Assembly (NCBI RefSeq): GCF_001887355.1
Contig: NZ_MPIN01000018.1
Span: 62,001-126,000, forward strand
Reading direction: 5' to 3'
Source of the DNA: Cystobacter ferrugineus
GTDB taxonomy: Bacteria; Myxococcota; Myxococcia; Myxococcales; Myxococcaceae
DNA: 64,000 bases
A program made the translations under genes and the position numbers. Below are positions 26,979-35,955 of the stretch, one piece after another. Below the pieces are notes generated by a model that searched no databases, was not told where the DNA came from, and worked only from the letters and a program-made list of their open reading frames with translations. The first letter of the stretch is position 1, and every line of letters begins with the position of its first letter.

Positions 26979-28015
26979 GCCTGCCCTCGCGTGCGTCGTA
27001 CCGGGACATTCCGCTCTACTCGCCCTCCAAGGCCCGCTGCCAGGTGGACCTGAGCGACAACACCAACCTCTTCGGCATGCCGCCCGCCGCCGAGCGCGTG
27101 CTGCGTGAGGCGGCCGTCCCCCTGGTGACGCGCTACCCCGTGGGCTACTCCCCGGACTTGCGCGACGCCGTGGCCCACTACACCGGCGTGGACACCGCCT
27201 GCGTCACCACCGGGTGCGGCTCGGACGACGTCATCGACAGCACCCTGCGCGCCTTCCTCGAGCCGGGAGATCTCATCGCCTTTCCCGCGCCCACCTTCGT
27301 GATGATGTCCTACTTCGCGAAGGTCAACGGCCTGCGCTACGCGCCGGTGACCCTGCGGCCGGACTTCGACATCGACGTGGAGGGGCTGCTGGCCACCCAG
27401 GCGAAGCTCATCTACGTGTGCTCGCCCAACAACCCCACGGGCACGGTGGCCTCGCGCGCCGCCCTGGAGCAACTGATCGAGCGCGCGCCCGGCATCGTCC
27501 TGCTCGACGAGGCCTATGCCGAGTTCGCCCGGGAGAGCCATCTGGACCTGGCGCGCCGGCCGAACGTGCTCGTGTCGCGCACGATGTCCAAGGCCTTCGG
27601 GCTGGCGTCCATGCGCGTGGGCTACGCGGTGGGCTCGCCCTCCCTGGTGGCCGAGGTGGAGAAGGCCCGCGGGCCCTACAAGGTGACGGCCCTGTCCGAG
27701 CGCATGGCCGTGGCGGCGCTGCGCGAGGACGTGGCGTGGATGCGGGCGAAGGTGGCCGAGTCCCTCGCCGTGCGCGAGCGGCTGGTGGCCGAGCTGAGCC
27801 GCATGGGGCTCACCTGCCTGCCCACCGAGGCCAACTTCGTGATGGTGAAACTGCGCGGAGCGCTCGAGGTGGCGGAGCGGATGCGCGCGCGGGACGTGAA
27901 CGTTCGGGCTTTCGCGGGCCTGCCGGCGGGCATCGGGGATGCGTTGCGCATCGGATGCGGGCCCTGGGATGTGATTCAGACGGCGCTCGATGCGCTGCGG
28001 GAGGAGCGACGGTGA
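26975..28015 (+). CDS. hisC: Histidinol-phosphate aminotransferase
   Basis: 346 residues, PLP-dependent fold type I. The NPTG motif (CSPNNPTGTV), LLDEAYAEFA, and the PLP lysine in SRTMSKAFGLASMRVGY are clear. It transaminates imidazole acetol phosphate with glutamate. ATG 26975 overlaps the hisD stop (ATGA). The substrate assignment rests on the operon position as much as on sequence. Confidence 0.95.
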   Translation: MSLPSRASYRDIPLYSPSKARCQVDLSDNTNLFGMPPAAERVLREAAVPLVTRYPVGYSPDLRDAVAHYTGVDTACVTTGCGSDDVIDSTLRAFLEPGDLIAFPAPTFVMMSYFAKVNGLRYAPVTLRPDFDIDVEGLLATQAKLIYVCSPNNPTGTVASRAALEQLIERAPGIVLLDEAYAEFARESHLDLARRPNVLVSRTMSKAFGLASMRVGYAVGSPSLVAEVEKARGPYKVTALSERMAVAALREDVAWMRAKVAESLAVRERLVAELSRMGLTCLPTEANFVMVKLRGALEVAERMRARDVNVRAFAGLPAGIGDALRIGCGPWDVIQTALDALREERR

Positions 28016-28605
28016 GAGTGACCCTGTTCGACTATGGAGCCGGCAACCTGCACTCCCTCGCCAAGGCGCTCGCGCTGGCGCCGGGAGTCAAGGTGCACGT
28101 GGAGGAGGATCCCCTGCGCGCCCTGGACACGGATCTGCTCGTGCTGCCCGGGGTGGGAGCGTTCGGCGCCGCGGTGGCGCGCCTGGCCCCGGGCGCCGAG
28201 AAGATGCGGCGCGCGTTGGATGACGGCCTGCCGTGCCTGGGCATCTGCCTGGGCATGCAACTGCTCTTCGAGGGCAGCGACGAGGGCGAGGGTCAGGGCC
28301 TGGGCTTCTTCCGGGGCCGGGTGACGCGGCTGACGTCCAAGCACGTGCCTCACATCGGGTGGAACTCGGTGGAGGAGGACACCGCGCTGCGCGACGAGAA
28401 GCCGGGAACCGTCTACTACGCGCACAGCTTCGTCTGCCGTGCCCAGGAGCCCGACGTGGTGGTGGGCTGGACGACGCACGAGGGGGATCGCTTCCCGGCC
28501 TCGGTGCGGCGCGGCAAGGTGCTCGGCGTGCAGTTCCATCCGGAGAAGAGCTCGGCCGCGGGTGTGCGCTTCGTGCACGCCTTCCTCGAGGAGGTGGGCT
28601 CATGA
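28012..28605 (+). CDS. hisH: Imidazole glycerol phosphate synthase, glutaminase subunit
   Basis: 197 residues, class I glutamine amidotransferase. The oxyanion/entry motif PGVGAFG, the nucleophile Cys in CLGICLGMQLLFEGS, and the His-x-Glu dyad in VQFHPEKSS are present. It supplies ammonia to HisF. Start is GTG 28012, overlapping the hisC stop (GTGA). Confidence 0.96.
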   Translation: MRVTLFDYGAGNLHSLAKALALAPGVKVHVEEDPLRALDTDLLVLPGVGAFGAAVARLAPGAEKMRRALDDGLPCLGICLGMQLLFEGSDEGEGQGLGFFRGRVTRLTSKHVPHIGWNSVEEDTALRDEKPGTVYYAHSFVCRAQEPDVVVGWTTHEGDRFPASVRRGKVLGVQFHPEKSSAAGVRFVHAFLEEVGS

Positions 28606-29315
28606 TCGCCATTCCCGCCATCGACCTGCGCGAGGGCGCGTGCGTGCAACTCGTGGGCGGCTCCTATGCCGACGAGCGCGTGCGGGTGAAGGATCCCCTG
28701 GAGGCCCTCAAGCGCTGGCGCGCGCACGGCTTCAAGCACTTCCATGTGGTGGACCTGGACGCCGCCCTGGGCAAGGGTTCCAACGAGGACGCCATCCGCG
28801 CGCTCCTCACGCACGAGCCGGGCCTCACCTTCTCGGTGGGCGGCGGCGTACGCAGCACCGTCAAGGTGGAGTCGTTGCTCATGCTGGGCGCCACCTCCGT
28901 GGTGGTGGGCACGCGGGCCATCGAGGACGCGGAGTGGCTGCGCGAGGTGGCCGAGCGCTTTCCGGGCCAGATCGTGGTCGCCGCGGACGTGAAGGGCCGC
29001 GAGGTGGTGACGCGCGGATGGACGGCCAGCAGCTCGCGCGACATCGTCAGCGTGCTGGAGTCGCTGGAGCCCCTGCCCCTGGCGGGCCTGCTCGTCACGG
29101 CCGTGCACAAGGAAGGGCAGATGGAGGGGGTGGACCTGCCGCTGATGGAGACGGTGGTGCGCACGAGCCGCCATCCGCTGTCCGCCTCGGGAGGCGTGAC
29201 GACGCTGGAGGACCTGCGGGCGCTCGGGGGCGTGGGGGCCAGCGGGGCCGTCATCGGCATGGCGTTGTACACGGGCAGATTGGACGCGGCCGAAGTGGCC
29301 CGGGAGTTCGCATGA
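28602..29315 (+). CDS. hisA: ProFAR isomerase
   Basis: 237 residues, a (beta/alpha)8 barrel. The catalytic first Asp is in IPAIDLREGACVQLVGG, the second acid in VVAADVKG, and phosphate-binding glycines in SVGGGVRS and SASGGVTT. It catalyses the Amadori rearrangement of ProFAR to PRFAR. ATG 28602 overlaps the hisH stop (ATGA). Confidence 0.96.
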   Translation: MIAIPAIDLREGACVQLVGGSYADERVRVKDPLEALKRWRAHGFKHFHVVDLDAALGKGSNEDAIRALLTHEPGLTFSVGGGVRSTVKVESLLMLGATSVVVGTRAIEDAEWLREVAERFPGQIVVAADVKGREVVTRGWTASSSRDIVSVLESLEPLPLAGLLVTAVHKEGQMEGVDLPLMETVVRTSRHPLSASGGVTTLEDLRALGGVGASGAVIGMALYTGRLDAAEVAREFA

Positions 29316-29848
29316 CAACCATCGTTCGGGAAACGAAGGAAACGAAGGTCACGGTGCAGATCGCCCTGGGCAAGGGCATCGCCCAGGTGGACACCGGCCA
29401 GCCCTTCTTCGATCACATGCTCGGCACCTTCGCGCGCTACGCGGGGTTGGACCTCACGCTGCACGCCCGAGGAGATCTGCGCCACCACCTCATGGAGGAC
29501 GTGGCCATCACCCTGGGCACCGCCGTGCAGAAGGTCGTCCCCGCCACGGCCGCGCGCTACGGCGAGCGCACCGTGCCCATGGATGACGCGCTCGTGCAGG
29601 CGTGCATCGACGTGGGCGGGCGCTTCTATTACCGCGGCCCCCTGCGCAACAAACTCTACGAGCACGTGATGCGCTCGTTCTGCGAGCACGCCCGGGTGAC
29701 GCTGCACCTGCGGATCCTCCGCGGCAAGGACAGCCACCACGTGACGGAGGCCGCCTTCAAGGCGCTCGGCATGGCGCTGCGCGATGCGATGGTGGACTCG
29801 GGTGTGGTGTTCAGCACGAAGGGCGCCGTCGCCCTGGAGGTGAAGTGA
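29312..29848 (+). CDS. hisB: Imidazoleglycerol-phosphate dehydratase (monofunctional)
   Basis: 178 residues, dehydratase only, without the N-terminal phosphatase found in enterobacterial HisB; the phosphatase step is supplied by hisN downstream. Metal-binding motifs are FFDHMLGTFARY, RHHLMEDVAITLG and DSHHVTEAAFKALG. The first pair reads DLRHHLMEDV, slightly different from the common D-x-H-H-T-x-E-D. ATG 29312 overlaps the hisA stop. Confidence 0.95.
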   Translation: MTTIVRETKETKVTVQIALGKGIAQVDTGQPFFDHMLGTFARYAGLDLTLHARGDLRHHLMEDVAITLGTAVQKVVPATAARYGERTVPMDDALVQACIDVGGRFYYRGPLRNKLYEHVMRSFCEHARVTLHLRILRGKDSHHVTEAAFKALGMALRDAMVDSGVVFSTKGAVALEVK

Positions 29849-29849
29849 G

Positions 29850-30608
29850 ATGCTCACGCGACGACTGATCGTCTGTCTGGATGTGAAGGGCGGCCGCGTG
29901 GTCAAGGGTGTCCAGTTCGAGGGCCTGCGCGACGTGGGAGATCCCGTGGAGCTCGCCCTGCGCTACGAGGAGGCGGGCGCCGACGAGGTGACCTTCCTCG
30001 ACATCTCCGCGACCCAGGAGGAGCGCGGCACGCTGTGGGAGCTGGTGCGGCGCACCGCCGAACGGCTGTTCATCCCGCTCACGGTGGGCGGTGGCGTGCG
30101 CACGGCGGACGACGTGGGCCGGGCCCTGCGGGCGGGCGCGGACAAGGTGAGCATCAACTCGGCGGCGGTGGCCCGTCCCGAGGTGCTCACCGAGTGCGCC
30201 GAGCGCTTCGGGGCCCAGTGCGTGGTGGCGAGCATCGACGCCAAGCGCGATGGCGCGGGCTGGCGCGTGTACACCCATGGCGGCAAGAAGCCCACGGACC
30301 TGGAGGCCATCGCCTGGGCGCGCGAGTGTGTGAAACGCGGCGCGGGGGAGATCCTGCTCACGAGCATCGATCGGGACGGCGCCCGTTCGGGGTATGACCT
30401 GGAGCTGACGCGGGCCGTCGCCGAGGCGGTGGCGGTGCCCGTCATCGCCTCGGGAGGCGCGGGCAACGCGGAGCATGTCCGGGCCGCGCTGAAGGAGGGT
30501 GGGGCGGATGCGGCGCTGGTGGCGGGCATCCTCCACGACGGCGTCACCACGGTGGGAGCCATGAAGACGCTGCTGCGAGGCAGCGGTCTGGAGATCAGGA
30601 GCCATTGA
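29850..30608 (+). CDS. hisF: Imidazole glycerol phosphate synthase, cyclase subunit
   Basis: 252 residues, a (beta/alpha)8 barrel starting MLTRRLIVCLDVKGGRVVKG, with catalytic Asp11 in CLDVKGGR and a late Asp in LLTSIDRDGARSGYD. Phosphate-binding glycines lie in VGGGVRT and ASGGAG. It makes IGP and AICAR with HisH. ATG 29850 has the end of hisB (GGAGGTGAAG) as its ribosome binding site. Confidence 0.96.
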   Translation: MLTRRLIVCLDVKGGRVVKGVQFEGLRDVGDPVELALRYEEAGADEVTFLDISATQEERGTLWELVRRTAERLFIPLTVGGGVRTADDVGRALRAGADKVSINSAAVARPEVLTECAERFGAQCVVASIDAKRDGAGWRVYTHGGKKPTDLEAIAWARECVKRGAGEILLTSIDRDGARSGYDLELTRAVAEAVAVPVIASGGAGNAEHVRAALKEGGADAALVAGILHDGVTTVGAMKTLLRGSGLEIRSH

Positions 30609-30610
30609 GC

Positions 30611-31384
30611 ATGGATGCGCGATCGTTGATGCAGGCGGCGGAGGAAGTGGCTCGCAAGTCGGGCGACGTGGCACTGGGCTTCTTCCGCCAGGGCGTCACG
30701 GTGGACACCAAAGGAGACGGCACACCGGTGACGGTAGCGGACCGGACGGCCGAGAAGACGGCGCGCGAGTGGATTGAATCGCACTTCCCCGAGGACGGTA
30801 TCCTCGGGGAGGAGTTCGGTGAGACGCGGCCCGGAGCGAAGCGCCGGTGGATCCTGGATCCCATCGATGGCACCAAGACGTTCATCCGCGGGGTGCCGTT
30901 GTGGGGCACGCTGGTGGCGGTGACCGAGGGGGAGACGATTCTCGCGGGCGCGGCGTACTTCCCGCCGGTGGGGGAGATGCTGGTGGCGGCGCCGGGGCAG
31001 GGGTGCTGGTGGAATGGAAAGCGGACGAAGGTGTCGGCCGAGGCGGATCTGTCGCGCGCCCTGGTGCTGACCACCGACGAGCGCTTCCTGACGTATCCCC
31101 AGCGCGGGGCGGCATGGCGAGGCCTGGCGGCCAAGGCGTCCGTCTCCCGGACCTGGGGCGATTGCTACGGCTACCTGATGCTGGCCACCGGCCGGGCCGA
31201 GGTGATGGTGGACGAGCTGATGTCCCCCTGGGACGCGGCCGCGCTGCAGCCCATCATCGAGGAGGCGGGCGGCGTCTTCACGGACTGGACGGGCAAGCGC
31301 ACGGCGTTCGGCGGCAACTGCATCGCCACCAACGGGGTGCTCGCGGAGCAGGTGCGCGAGCTGCTCGGGGCGAAGGGGACGTGA
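30611..31384 (+). CDS. hisN: Histidinol-phosphatase, inositol-monophosphatase type
   Basis: 257 residues with the Mg-dependent phosphatase motifs of the IMPase family: [24 protein letters not shown], and the late [16 protein letters not shown]. Assignment to histidinol phosphate rests on its place in the his operon and the monofunctional HisB. ATG 30611 is 2 bp after the hisF stop; a TTG at 30605 overlapping that stop is an alternative. Confidence 0.9.
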   Translation: MDARSLMQAAEEVARKSGDVALGFFRQGVTVDTKGDGTPVTVADRTAEKTAREWIESHFPEDGILGEEFGETRPGAKRRWILDPIDGTKTFIRGVPLWGTLVAVTEGETILAGAAYFPPVGEMLVAAPGQGCWWNGKRTKVSAEADLSRALVLTTDERFLTYPQRGAAWRGLAAKASVSRTWGDCYGYLMLATGRAEVMVDELMSPWDAAALQPIIEEAGGVFTDWTGKRTAFGGNCIATNGVLAEQVRELLGAKGT

Positions 31385-31998
31385 TGTTGGACCTGTCGAA
31401 GCTGGATTTCACCAAGGGCAACGGGCTGGTGACGGTGGTGACTCAGGACGCTCACACGGGCGACCTGCTCATGGTCGCGCACGCGGACCGTGAGGCGCTC
31501 GAGAAGACGATCGAGACGGGCGAGATGTACTACCGCTCGCGCTCGCGGGGCCTGTGGCACAAGGGCGGCACGAGCGGCAACGTGCAGCGCGTGGTGTCCC
31601 TCACGGCCGACTGCGACGCGGACGCGGTGCTCGCCCGGGTGGAGAAGGCGGGTCCGGCCTGTCACACCGGGGCGGAGACGTGCTTCGACATCGGTCCGGT
31701 GGATGCGCTCGTGGCGTTGGACAAGACCATCGCCGAGCGCGCCAGGAAGGCCCCGGAGCCCGGCGAGAAGCCGAGCTACACGCGGCGGCTCCTGGACGAT
31801 CGCAACCTGCGCCTGAAGAAGATCGGCGAGGAAGCGGCGGAGCTGGTGACGGCCTGCGCCGATGGCGACAAGGAGCGCGCGGTCGAGGAAGCCGCCGATG
31901 TCCTCTACCATGTGCTCGTGGCGGTGCGGCCGCTGGGCGTGACGCTGGAGGACGTGAAGGCGGTGCTCGCGCGCCGCGCCAGCAAGCCGGCGAAGTGA
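31384..31998 (+). CDS. hisI: Bifunctional PR-AMP cyclohydrolase / PR-ATP pyrophosphatase
   Basis: 204 residues (HisIE fusion). The N-terminal cyclohydrolase (1-120) has [14 protein letters not shown] and the zinc/metal motif [11 protein letters not shown], then CHTGAETCF. The C-terminal pyrophosphohydrolase (about 130-200) is all-helical with [13 protein letters not shown] and [12 protein letters not shown]. It does the second and third steps. The ATG overlaps the hisN stop by one base. Last gene of the operon; the next gene is convergent and 12 bp away. Confidence 0.95.
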   Translation: MLDLSKLDFTKGNGLVTVVTQDAHTGDLLMVAHADREALEKTIETGEMYYRSRSRGLWHKGGTSGNVQRVVSLTADCDADAVLARVEKAGPACHTGAETCFDIGPVDALVALDKTIAERARKAPEPGEKPSYTRRLLDDRNLRLKKIGEEAAELVTACADGDKERAVEEAADVLYHVLVAVRPLGVTLEDVKAVLARRASKPAK

Positions 31999-32010
31999 GA
32001 CGCGGCGGGC

Positions 32011-33903
32011 CTACTCGACGAGCGTCAGACCGATGCGGCCCGGGTGCTCCTCCGTGAAGGCCACGCGCACCCGGAGCGGCATCCCGAGCGTGAAGGCGCG
32101 CGTGGGCCCCACGAGCGAGGTCTCCCGGGCCTCCGGTGCATAGGGGCCTCCCGGGAGTTGCTCCAGGGGAAGAAACCCCTCCACGAGCGGCTGGTCGAGC
32201 TGGACGAGCAGCCCCGAGGCGCGCACCCGGGTGATGTGCCCGTTGAACTCCTGGCCCACGTGCCTGGCCATCACCCGCGCCTCCAGCAGCCGATGCCGCT
32301 CCTTCTCCGCGCGCTGGCCGCGCCGGGTGCGCTCGTTGAGGTGGAGCGAGAGCCGCTCGACGTCCGGGTCCTCGTGCGGAAAGTCCCGCCGGCCGCGCAG
32401 GTAGTGCTTGAGGGCGCGGTGGACGGTGAGGTCCGCGTAGCGCCGCAGCGGCGAGGTGAAGTGCACATAGGCGCGCGCCGCGAGGCCGAAGTGGGGCGCG
32501 GGCACCACGGTGTAGCGCGAGGAGGCGAGCACCTTGAACATCACCGAGCGCAGCGCGGCCTCCTCGGGCACACCGGAGAGCTGCCGGGCGAACGCGGCGA
32601 GGGACAGCGGGGTGAGCGTGCGGCCCAGGCCCGCGGCGAAGCCCGAGTGGAGGGCGAAAGCATCCAGGTCCGCCACGGCCTGGGGCTCGGGTTCTCCCTG
32701 GACGCGGAAGGGGACGGGAATGCCCCGCTCGACGAGCCAGCCGGCGATGGCCTCGTTGGCGGCCACCATGAAGCGCTCGACGAGGGCATGAGCCGTCGTG
32801 GGCCGCTCGGTCTCGATGCCCGAGACCTCTCCCGTGGCCTCATCGAAGGTGAAGTGGGCCTCGTCGCGCGTCTGGTCGATGCCCCCGCGTCCCGCTCGCG
32901 CCACCGTCAGCCGCGCCGCCGCCGCGCGCAACCACGGCATCGCCTCGCGCACCCGGGCCATCGGCTCGGACACCTCGCCCCGGTCGAGGTACGCCGCCAC
33001 CTCGGTGTAGCTCAGCCGCGCCCAGGAGCGCAGCAGGCTCTCGTAGACATCCACCGAGGTGACCCGTCCTTCCGGATCGATGCGCAGCTCCACCGTGACG
33101 CACAGCCGCTCCTCGCCCGGCACGAGGCTGAGCGAGCCCGCCGACAGCGCCTCGGGGAGCATGGGCAGCAGGGTGTCCCCGAGGTACACGTTGGTGGCCC
33201 GCTCGCGCGCCTCGCGATCCAGCGCGGAGCCCTCGGGGATGAACTCGGCGGCGTCCGCGATGGAGACGAACAGCCGCAGCGCGCCATCCCCTCCGGCGGG
33301 AAGCACGGAGAGGGCATCATCGATGATGCGGGTCGTGGGCGAGTCCACGGTCACCGTGGGCACCTCGCGCAGGTCCCTCCGGCCCTCCCGCGCGAGCGGC
33401 CGGGCGAGGACCTGGGAGACCTCGGCGTGGGCCTCCGGGCCGAACTCACGGCGCAGGCCATGGCGCAGCAGGAGCCGCTCCAGGGAGCGGTCCGCTCCGG
33501 GCGCGAGCTTGCGCACCAGCCGGACCTTGTCCTCGTCGATGCGTGCCACCACCGCGTCGCCGGGCTGGACCTCGACGCCGTCCGTCTCCAGGGGCCAATT
33601 CCCCGCGCCCACGTCCCGGTCGGGGCGGAGCAGCACGCGCTCCTCGTGCACCACCACCTCGCCATAGAGCTCCTGGCGGGGCCGGTGCACGAGCGACAAG
33701 CCGCTGGCGCTCCATCGGCCGTCCTCCGCGAGGGTGATTCTCGCGGAGACGACATCGTCGGCCAGGTGATGCTTCAGCTCCGGGGGCGGGATGAAGGCGG
33801 AGAGCCCCTCGGAGGTGAGGGTGGGCCGCACGACGAGGAAGCCATGGCCCCGGTGGTGGACGTCGATGTGGCCGGTGACGGTGCGGGAAGTGGGCGAGTC
33901 CAT
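32011..33903 (-). CDS. RNB-domain exoribonuclease (RNase II-like)
   Basis: 630 residues. An N-terminal OB region (1-80) precedes an RNB domain with the active-site block VTVDSPTTRIIDDALSV, then YVHFTSPLRRYADLTVHRAL, and a short S1-like C-terminus (VGQEFNGHITRVRASGLLVQL). Compared with RNase R ([10 protein letters not shown]), the acids at the first and last two positions are kept but the middle one is Ile; the plant/cyanobacterial branch has a similar S-T-x-x-I-D-D-A-L. Start at ATG 33903 (MDSPTS) avoids overlap with the next gene. A second, canonical RNase R is at 47673. Confidence 0.87.
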   Translation of the reverse strand: MDSPTSRTVTGHIDVHHRGHGFLVVRPTLTSEGLSAFIPPPELKHHLADDVVSARITLAEDGRWSASGLSLVHRPRQELYGEVVVHEERVLLRPDRDVGAGNWPLETDGVEVQPGDAVVARIDEDKVRLVRKLAPGADRSLERLLLRHGLRREFGPEAHAEVSQVLARPLAREGRRDLREVPTVTVDSPTTRIIDDALSVLPAGGDGALRLFVSIADAAEFIPEGSALDREARERATNVYLGDTLLPMLPEALSAGSLSLVPGEERLCVTVELRIDPEGRVTSVDVYESLLRSWARLSYTEVAAYLDRGEVSEPMARVREAMPWLRAAAARLTVARAGRGGIDQTRDEAHFTFDEATGEVSGIETERPTTAHALVERFMVAANEAIAGWLVERGIPVPFRVQGEPEPQAVADLDAFALHSGFAAGLGRTLTPLSLAAFARQLSGVPEEAALRSVMFKVLASSRYTVVPAPHFGLAARAYVHFTSPLRRYADLTVHRALKHYLRGRRDFPHEDPDVERLSLHLNERTRRGQRAEKERHRLLEARVMARHVGQEFNGHITRVRASGLLVQLDQPLVEGFLPLEQLPGGPYAPEARETSLVGPTRAFTLGMPLRVRVAFTEEHPGRIGLTLVE

Positions 33904-33928
33904 GGGACCGCACCATGTGCCCCTCGCG

Positions 33929-34738
33929 TCACGGTGTCGAGAGGCCCCGCTCCACCAGGGACACGAGATCCGCCTGCACACCCAACACCGCGAAGCCGAA
34001 GTTGCCCCAGTTGTAGATGTTTCGACGTGTCACGTCCGCGCCACCCCCGAGGAGCCGCAGCCGCGCGTAGGCATTCACGTCGCCCCGCGTGTTCAGCGGA
34101 ACACCCAACGTCAGGGCCACGTCGTAGATGCCGCCCGTGGTGTTGCCCACCAGACCAAAGGTGGAGAGCGCGTCGGCCTCCAGCCCCGCCCACACGCGCG
34201 AGGGCAGCTCGTAGCGCAACCGGGTCTTCAGCGCGCCCACCACGCCGATGTCGCTCTCCTGCGAGTAGCGCGAGCCATCCACCGCGCCCCATCCCACCAG
34301 GGCGTTGCGGATCTGCACGCTCGCGCCGATGTCCCACTTGAAGCGCTCCCCGTCGATGAGCCGGAAGAGGTAGCTGCCGCGGAACCCATCGAAGAGGTAG
34401 CGGCTGTCCACCACGGTGCCCGCGGGGAACACGGTTCCGCGGAAGTCGATGTCCCGGGACAGCGTCGTGCGCGTGGTCACATCGAACGGGGCGTACAGCA
34501 GGATGAGGCCATGGCGAGCACCCAGGCGGGCCTCCACGGCGGCGCGCCAGGTGCGGTAGAGGGTGGCGTTCTGCTGGAGATCCTCGGCCGAATAGGACGT
34601 GCCCGAGGGGCCATAGCGGCCATCGTTCTGGAAGATGGCGGCCGGGCCCGTCTCGTATTCGGCGAGCAGCCCCGTGAGGGGACTCGCGGCGAGAGCGGGC
34701 ATGGAGAACAGGGTCAGGACGAGCAGGGACGTTCGCAT
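33929..34738 (-). CDS. Predicted outer-membrane/periplasmic beta-rich protein, function unknown
   Basis: 269 residues. A signal peptide MRTSLLVLTLFSMPALA ends in an A-x-A-like site. The mature part alternates hydrophobic and polar residues (GLILLYAPFDVTTRT, RVWAGLEADALSTFG, VNAYARLRLLGG) with aromatic residues at strand ends, as in outer-membrane barrels. I do not recognise the family. It sits between an RNB exonuclease and another envelope-associated gene on the same strand. Confidence 0.6.
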   Translation of the reverse strand: MRTSLLVLTLFSMPALAASPLTGLLAEYETGPAAIFQNDGRYGPSGTSYSAEDLQQNATLYRTWRAAVEARLGARHGLILLYAPFDVTTRTTLSRDIDFRGTVFPAGTVVDSRYLFDGFRGSYLFRLIDGERFKWDIGASVQIRNALVGWGAVDGSRYSQESDIGVVGALKTRLRYELPSRVWAGLEADALSTFGLVGNTTGGIYDVALTLGVPLNTRGDVNAYARLRLLGGGADVTRRNIYNWGNFGFAVLGVQADLVSLVERGLSTP

Positions 34739-34763
34739 GGTGCCCGCTCCAACGTCTCGGCCC

Positions 34764-35879
34764 TCAGCGCGTTACACTGGCTTCCACGTCGATCAACGAA
34801 AGTGAACGCTTCGCCGGAAAGACACTGATCGCCTCCACGTCGAGGAGGGCGGTCGGCAGCGCGCAGGACTCCCACTGTCCGGTGCCTTGGAACTGGCAGA
34901 CCCTGGGGCGGACGAAGTTCGTCCGCGTGTCCGGGTCGTGCAGCCCCACCTCTTCCCGCACCCGGACCATGGCCCGCAGCAGGCCCGGGCCTCGCGCGCG
35001 CACGCGCAGGGCCGTCAGTGCTTGAGCGGGGGGCTCGAACACCGCGCTCAGCGCGCCGTCCTTGCGCCACCGGGGGGCCTGCTCCGCCACCGTGAGGGTC
35101 ACGGACGTGGACTCCTGCCCGTCGAAGGCTCGCTCCGCCCCCTCGGGGCCCACGATGCGGTCCGGTTTCAGCACGTTGGTCGTGGTGGTGGGCATCGCCG
35201 TCTGGACGAGCGAGGCCAGGGCGGGCACGTCGCCTTGCGCCACGACAGCGCGCAGCAGCGGGGAGGACACCTGTCCCTCACGGGCACAGACCGGGGTGAG
35301 CTGCTCGAGCCAGGTCTTGCGCTCCTGCGTCAGGGGATCCTCGTCCAGGGCAGCGGGCGCGAGCAGGGTGCGCACCACCTCGGCACAGGCCCCCTGGGTT
35401 CCCGGGCCGGCGTGCTCCAGGTGCCAGAGGGGGAGGGCAGGCGGGGGTGTTCCCCTCTGGCTCGCGGCCCTCACCGCGCGAACGACGGCTTGTTCGCAGG
35501 GGTTGGCGCCGGAGGGGCAGCGTTGACACAGCACGTCGAGCAGCTCGTGCGCGGGGGCCTCTCCAGCCTTCAAGGGGAAGCGGGCATCCAGGGCGGGGCC
35601 CAGCTCGCACACCCGGATGGGCGGGGTGGGGCAGGCCTCCAGCTCCCTCCGGGCCGAGGCGAGGGCGGTGGCGTCTTCGGGAGCCTTCAGGACGCCCTCC
35701 AGGGTCTTCTCGAGAGTCGGGCAGCTCGGGGCGGCGGGGGAGGGGGCGGACGGGACGCCGCGCGGCGGCACGGGGACGGCCCTTCCTTCTGGCTCCCTGT
35801 GGGTGACGTAATAGAGGCGCGCGAAGGCCACCAGGGCGAGTGTCATCAGGAGGAGTGATCGGACGGGGAAGCGTCGCAA
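34764..35879 (-). CDS. Membrane-anchored Cys-containing protein of unknown function
   Basis: 371 residues. One N-terminal hydrophobic segment (about 8-24) should anchor it in the inner membrane with the rest outside. A Pro/Ala linker follows, then a helical region with paired cysteines (CPTL, ELEACPT, RVCELG, LCQRCPSGANPCEQ). The C-terminal ~140 residues (from GAERAFDGQESTSVTL) look like a beta-sandwich and faintly recall F5/8-type carbohydrate-binding folds. Start is TTG 35879 with AAGGAG upstream. Not assigned to a family. Confidence 0.55.
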   Translation of the reverse strand: MRRFPVRSLLLMTLALVAFARLYYVTHREPEGRAVPVPPRGVPSAPSPAAPSCPTLEKTLEGVLKAPEDATALASARRELEACPTPPIRVCELGPALDARFPLKAGEAPAHELLDVLCQRCPSGANPCEQAVVRAVRAASQRGTPPPALPLWHLEHAGPGTQGACAEVVRTLLAPAALDEDPLTQERKTWLEQLTPVCAREGQVSSPLLRAVVAQGDVPALASLVQTAMPTTTTNVLKPDRIVGPEGAERAFDGQESTSVTLTVAEQAPRWRKDGALSAVFEPPAQALTALRVRARGPGLLRAMVRVREEVGLHDPDTRTNFVRPRVCQFQGTGQWESCALPTALLDVEAISVFPAKRSLSLIDVEASVTR

Positions 35880-35955
35880 GGTTGCAAACTCCTTGATTCC
35901 AGCCGGGAGGGGTGGTTATCAGCGCCGCGCGGTTACATCCACCCCGGAGGCATTC

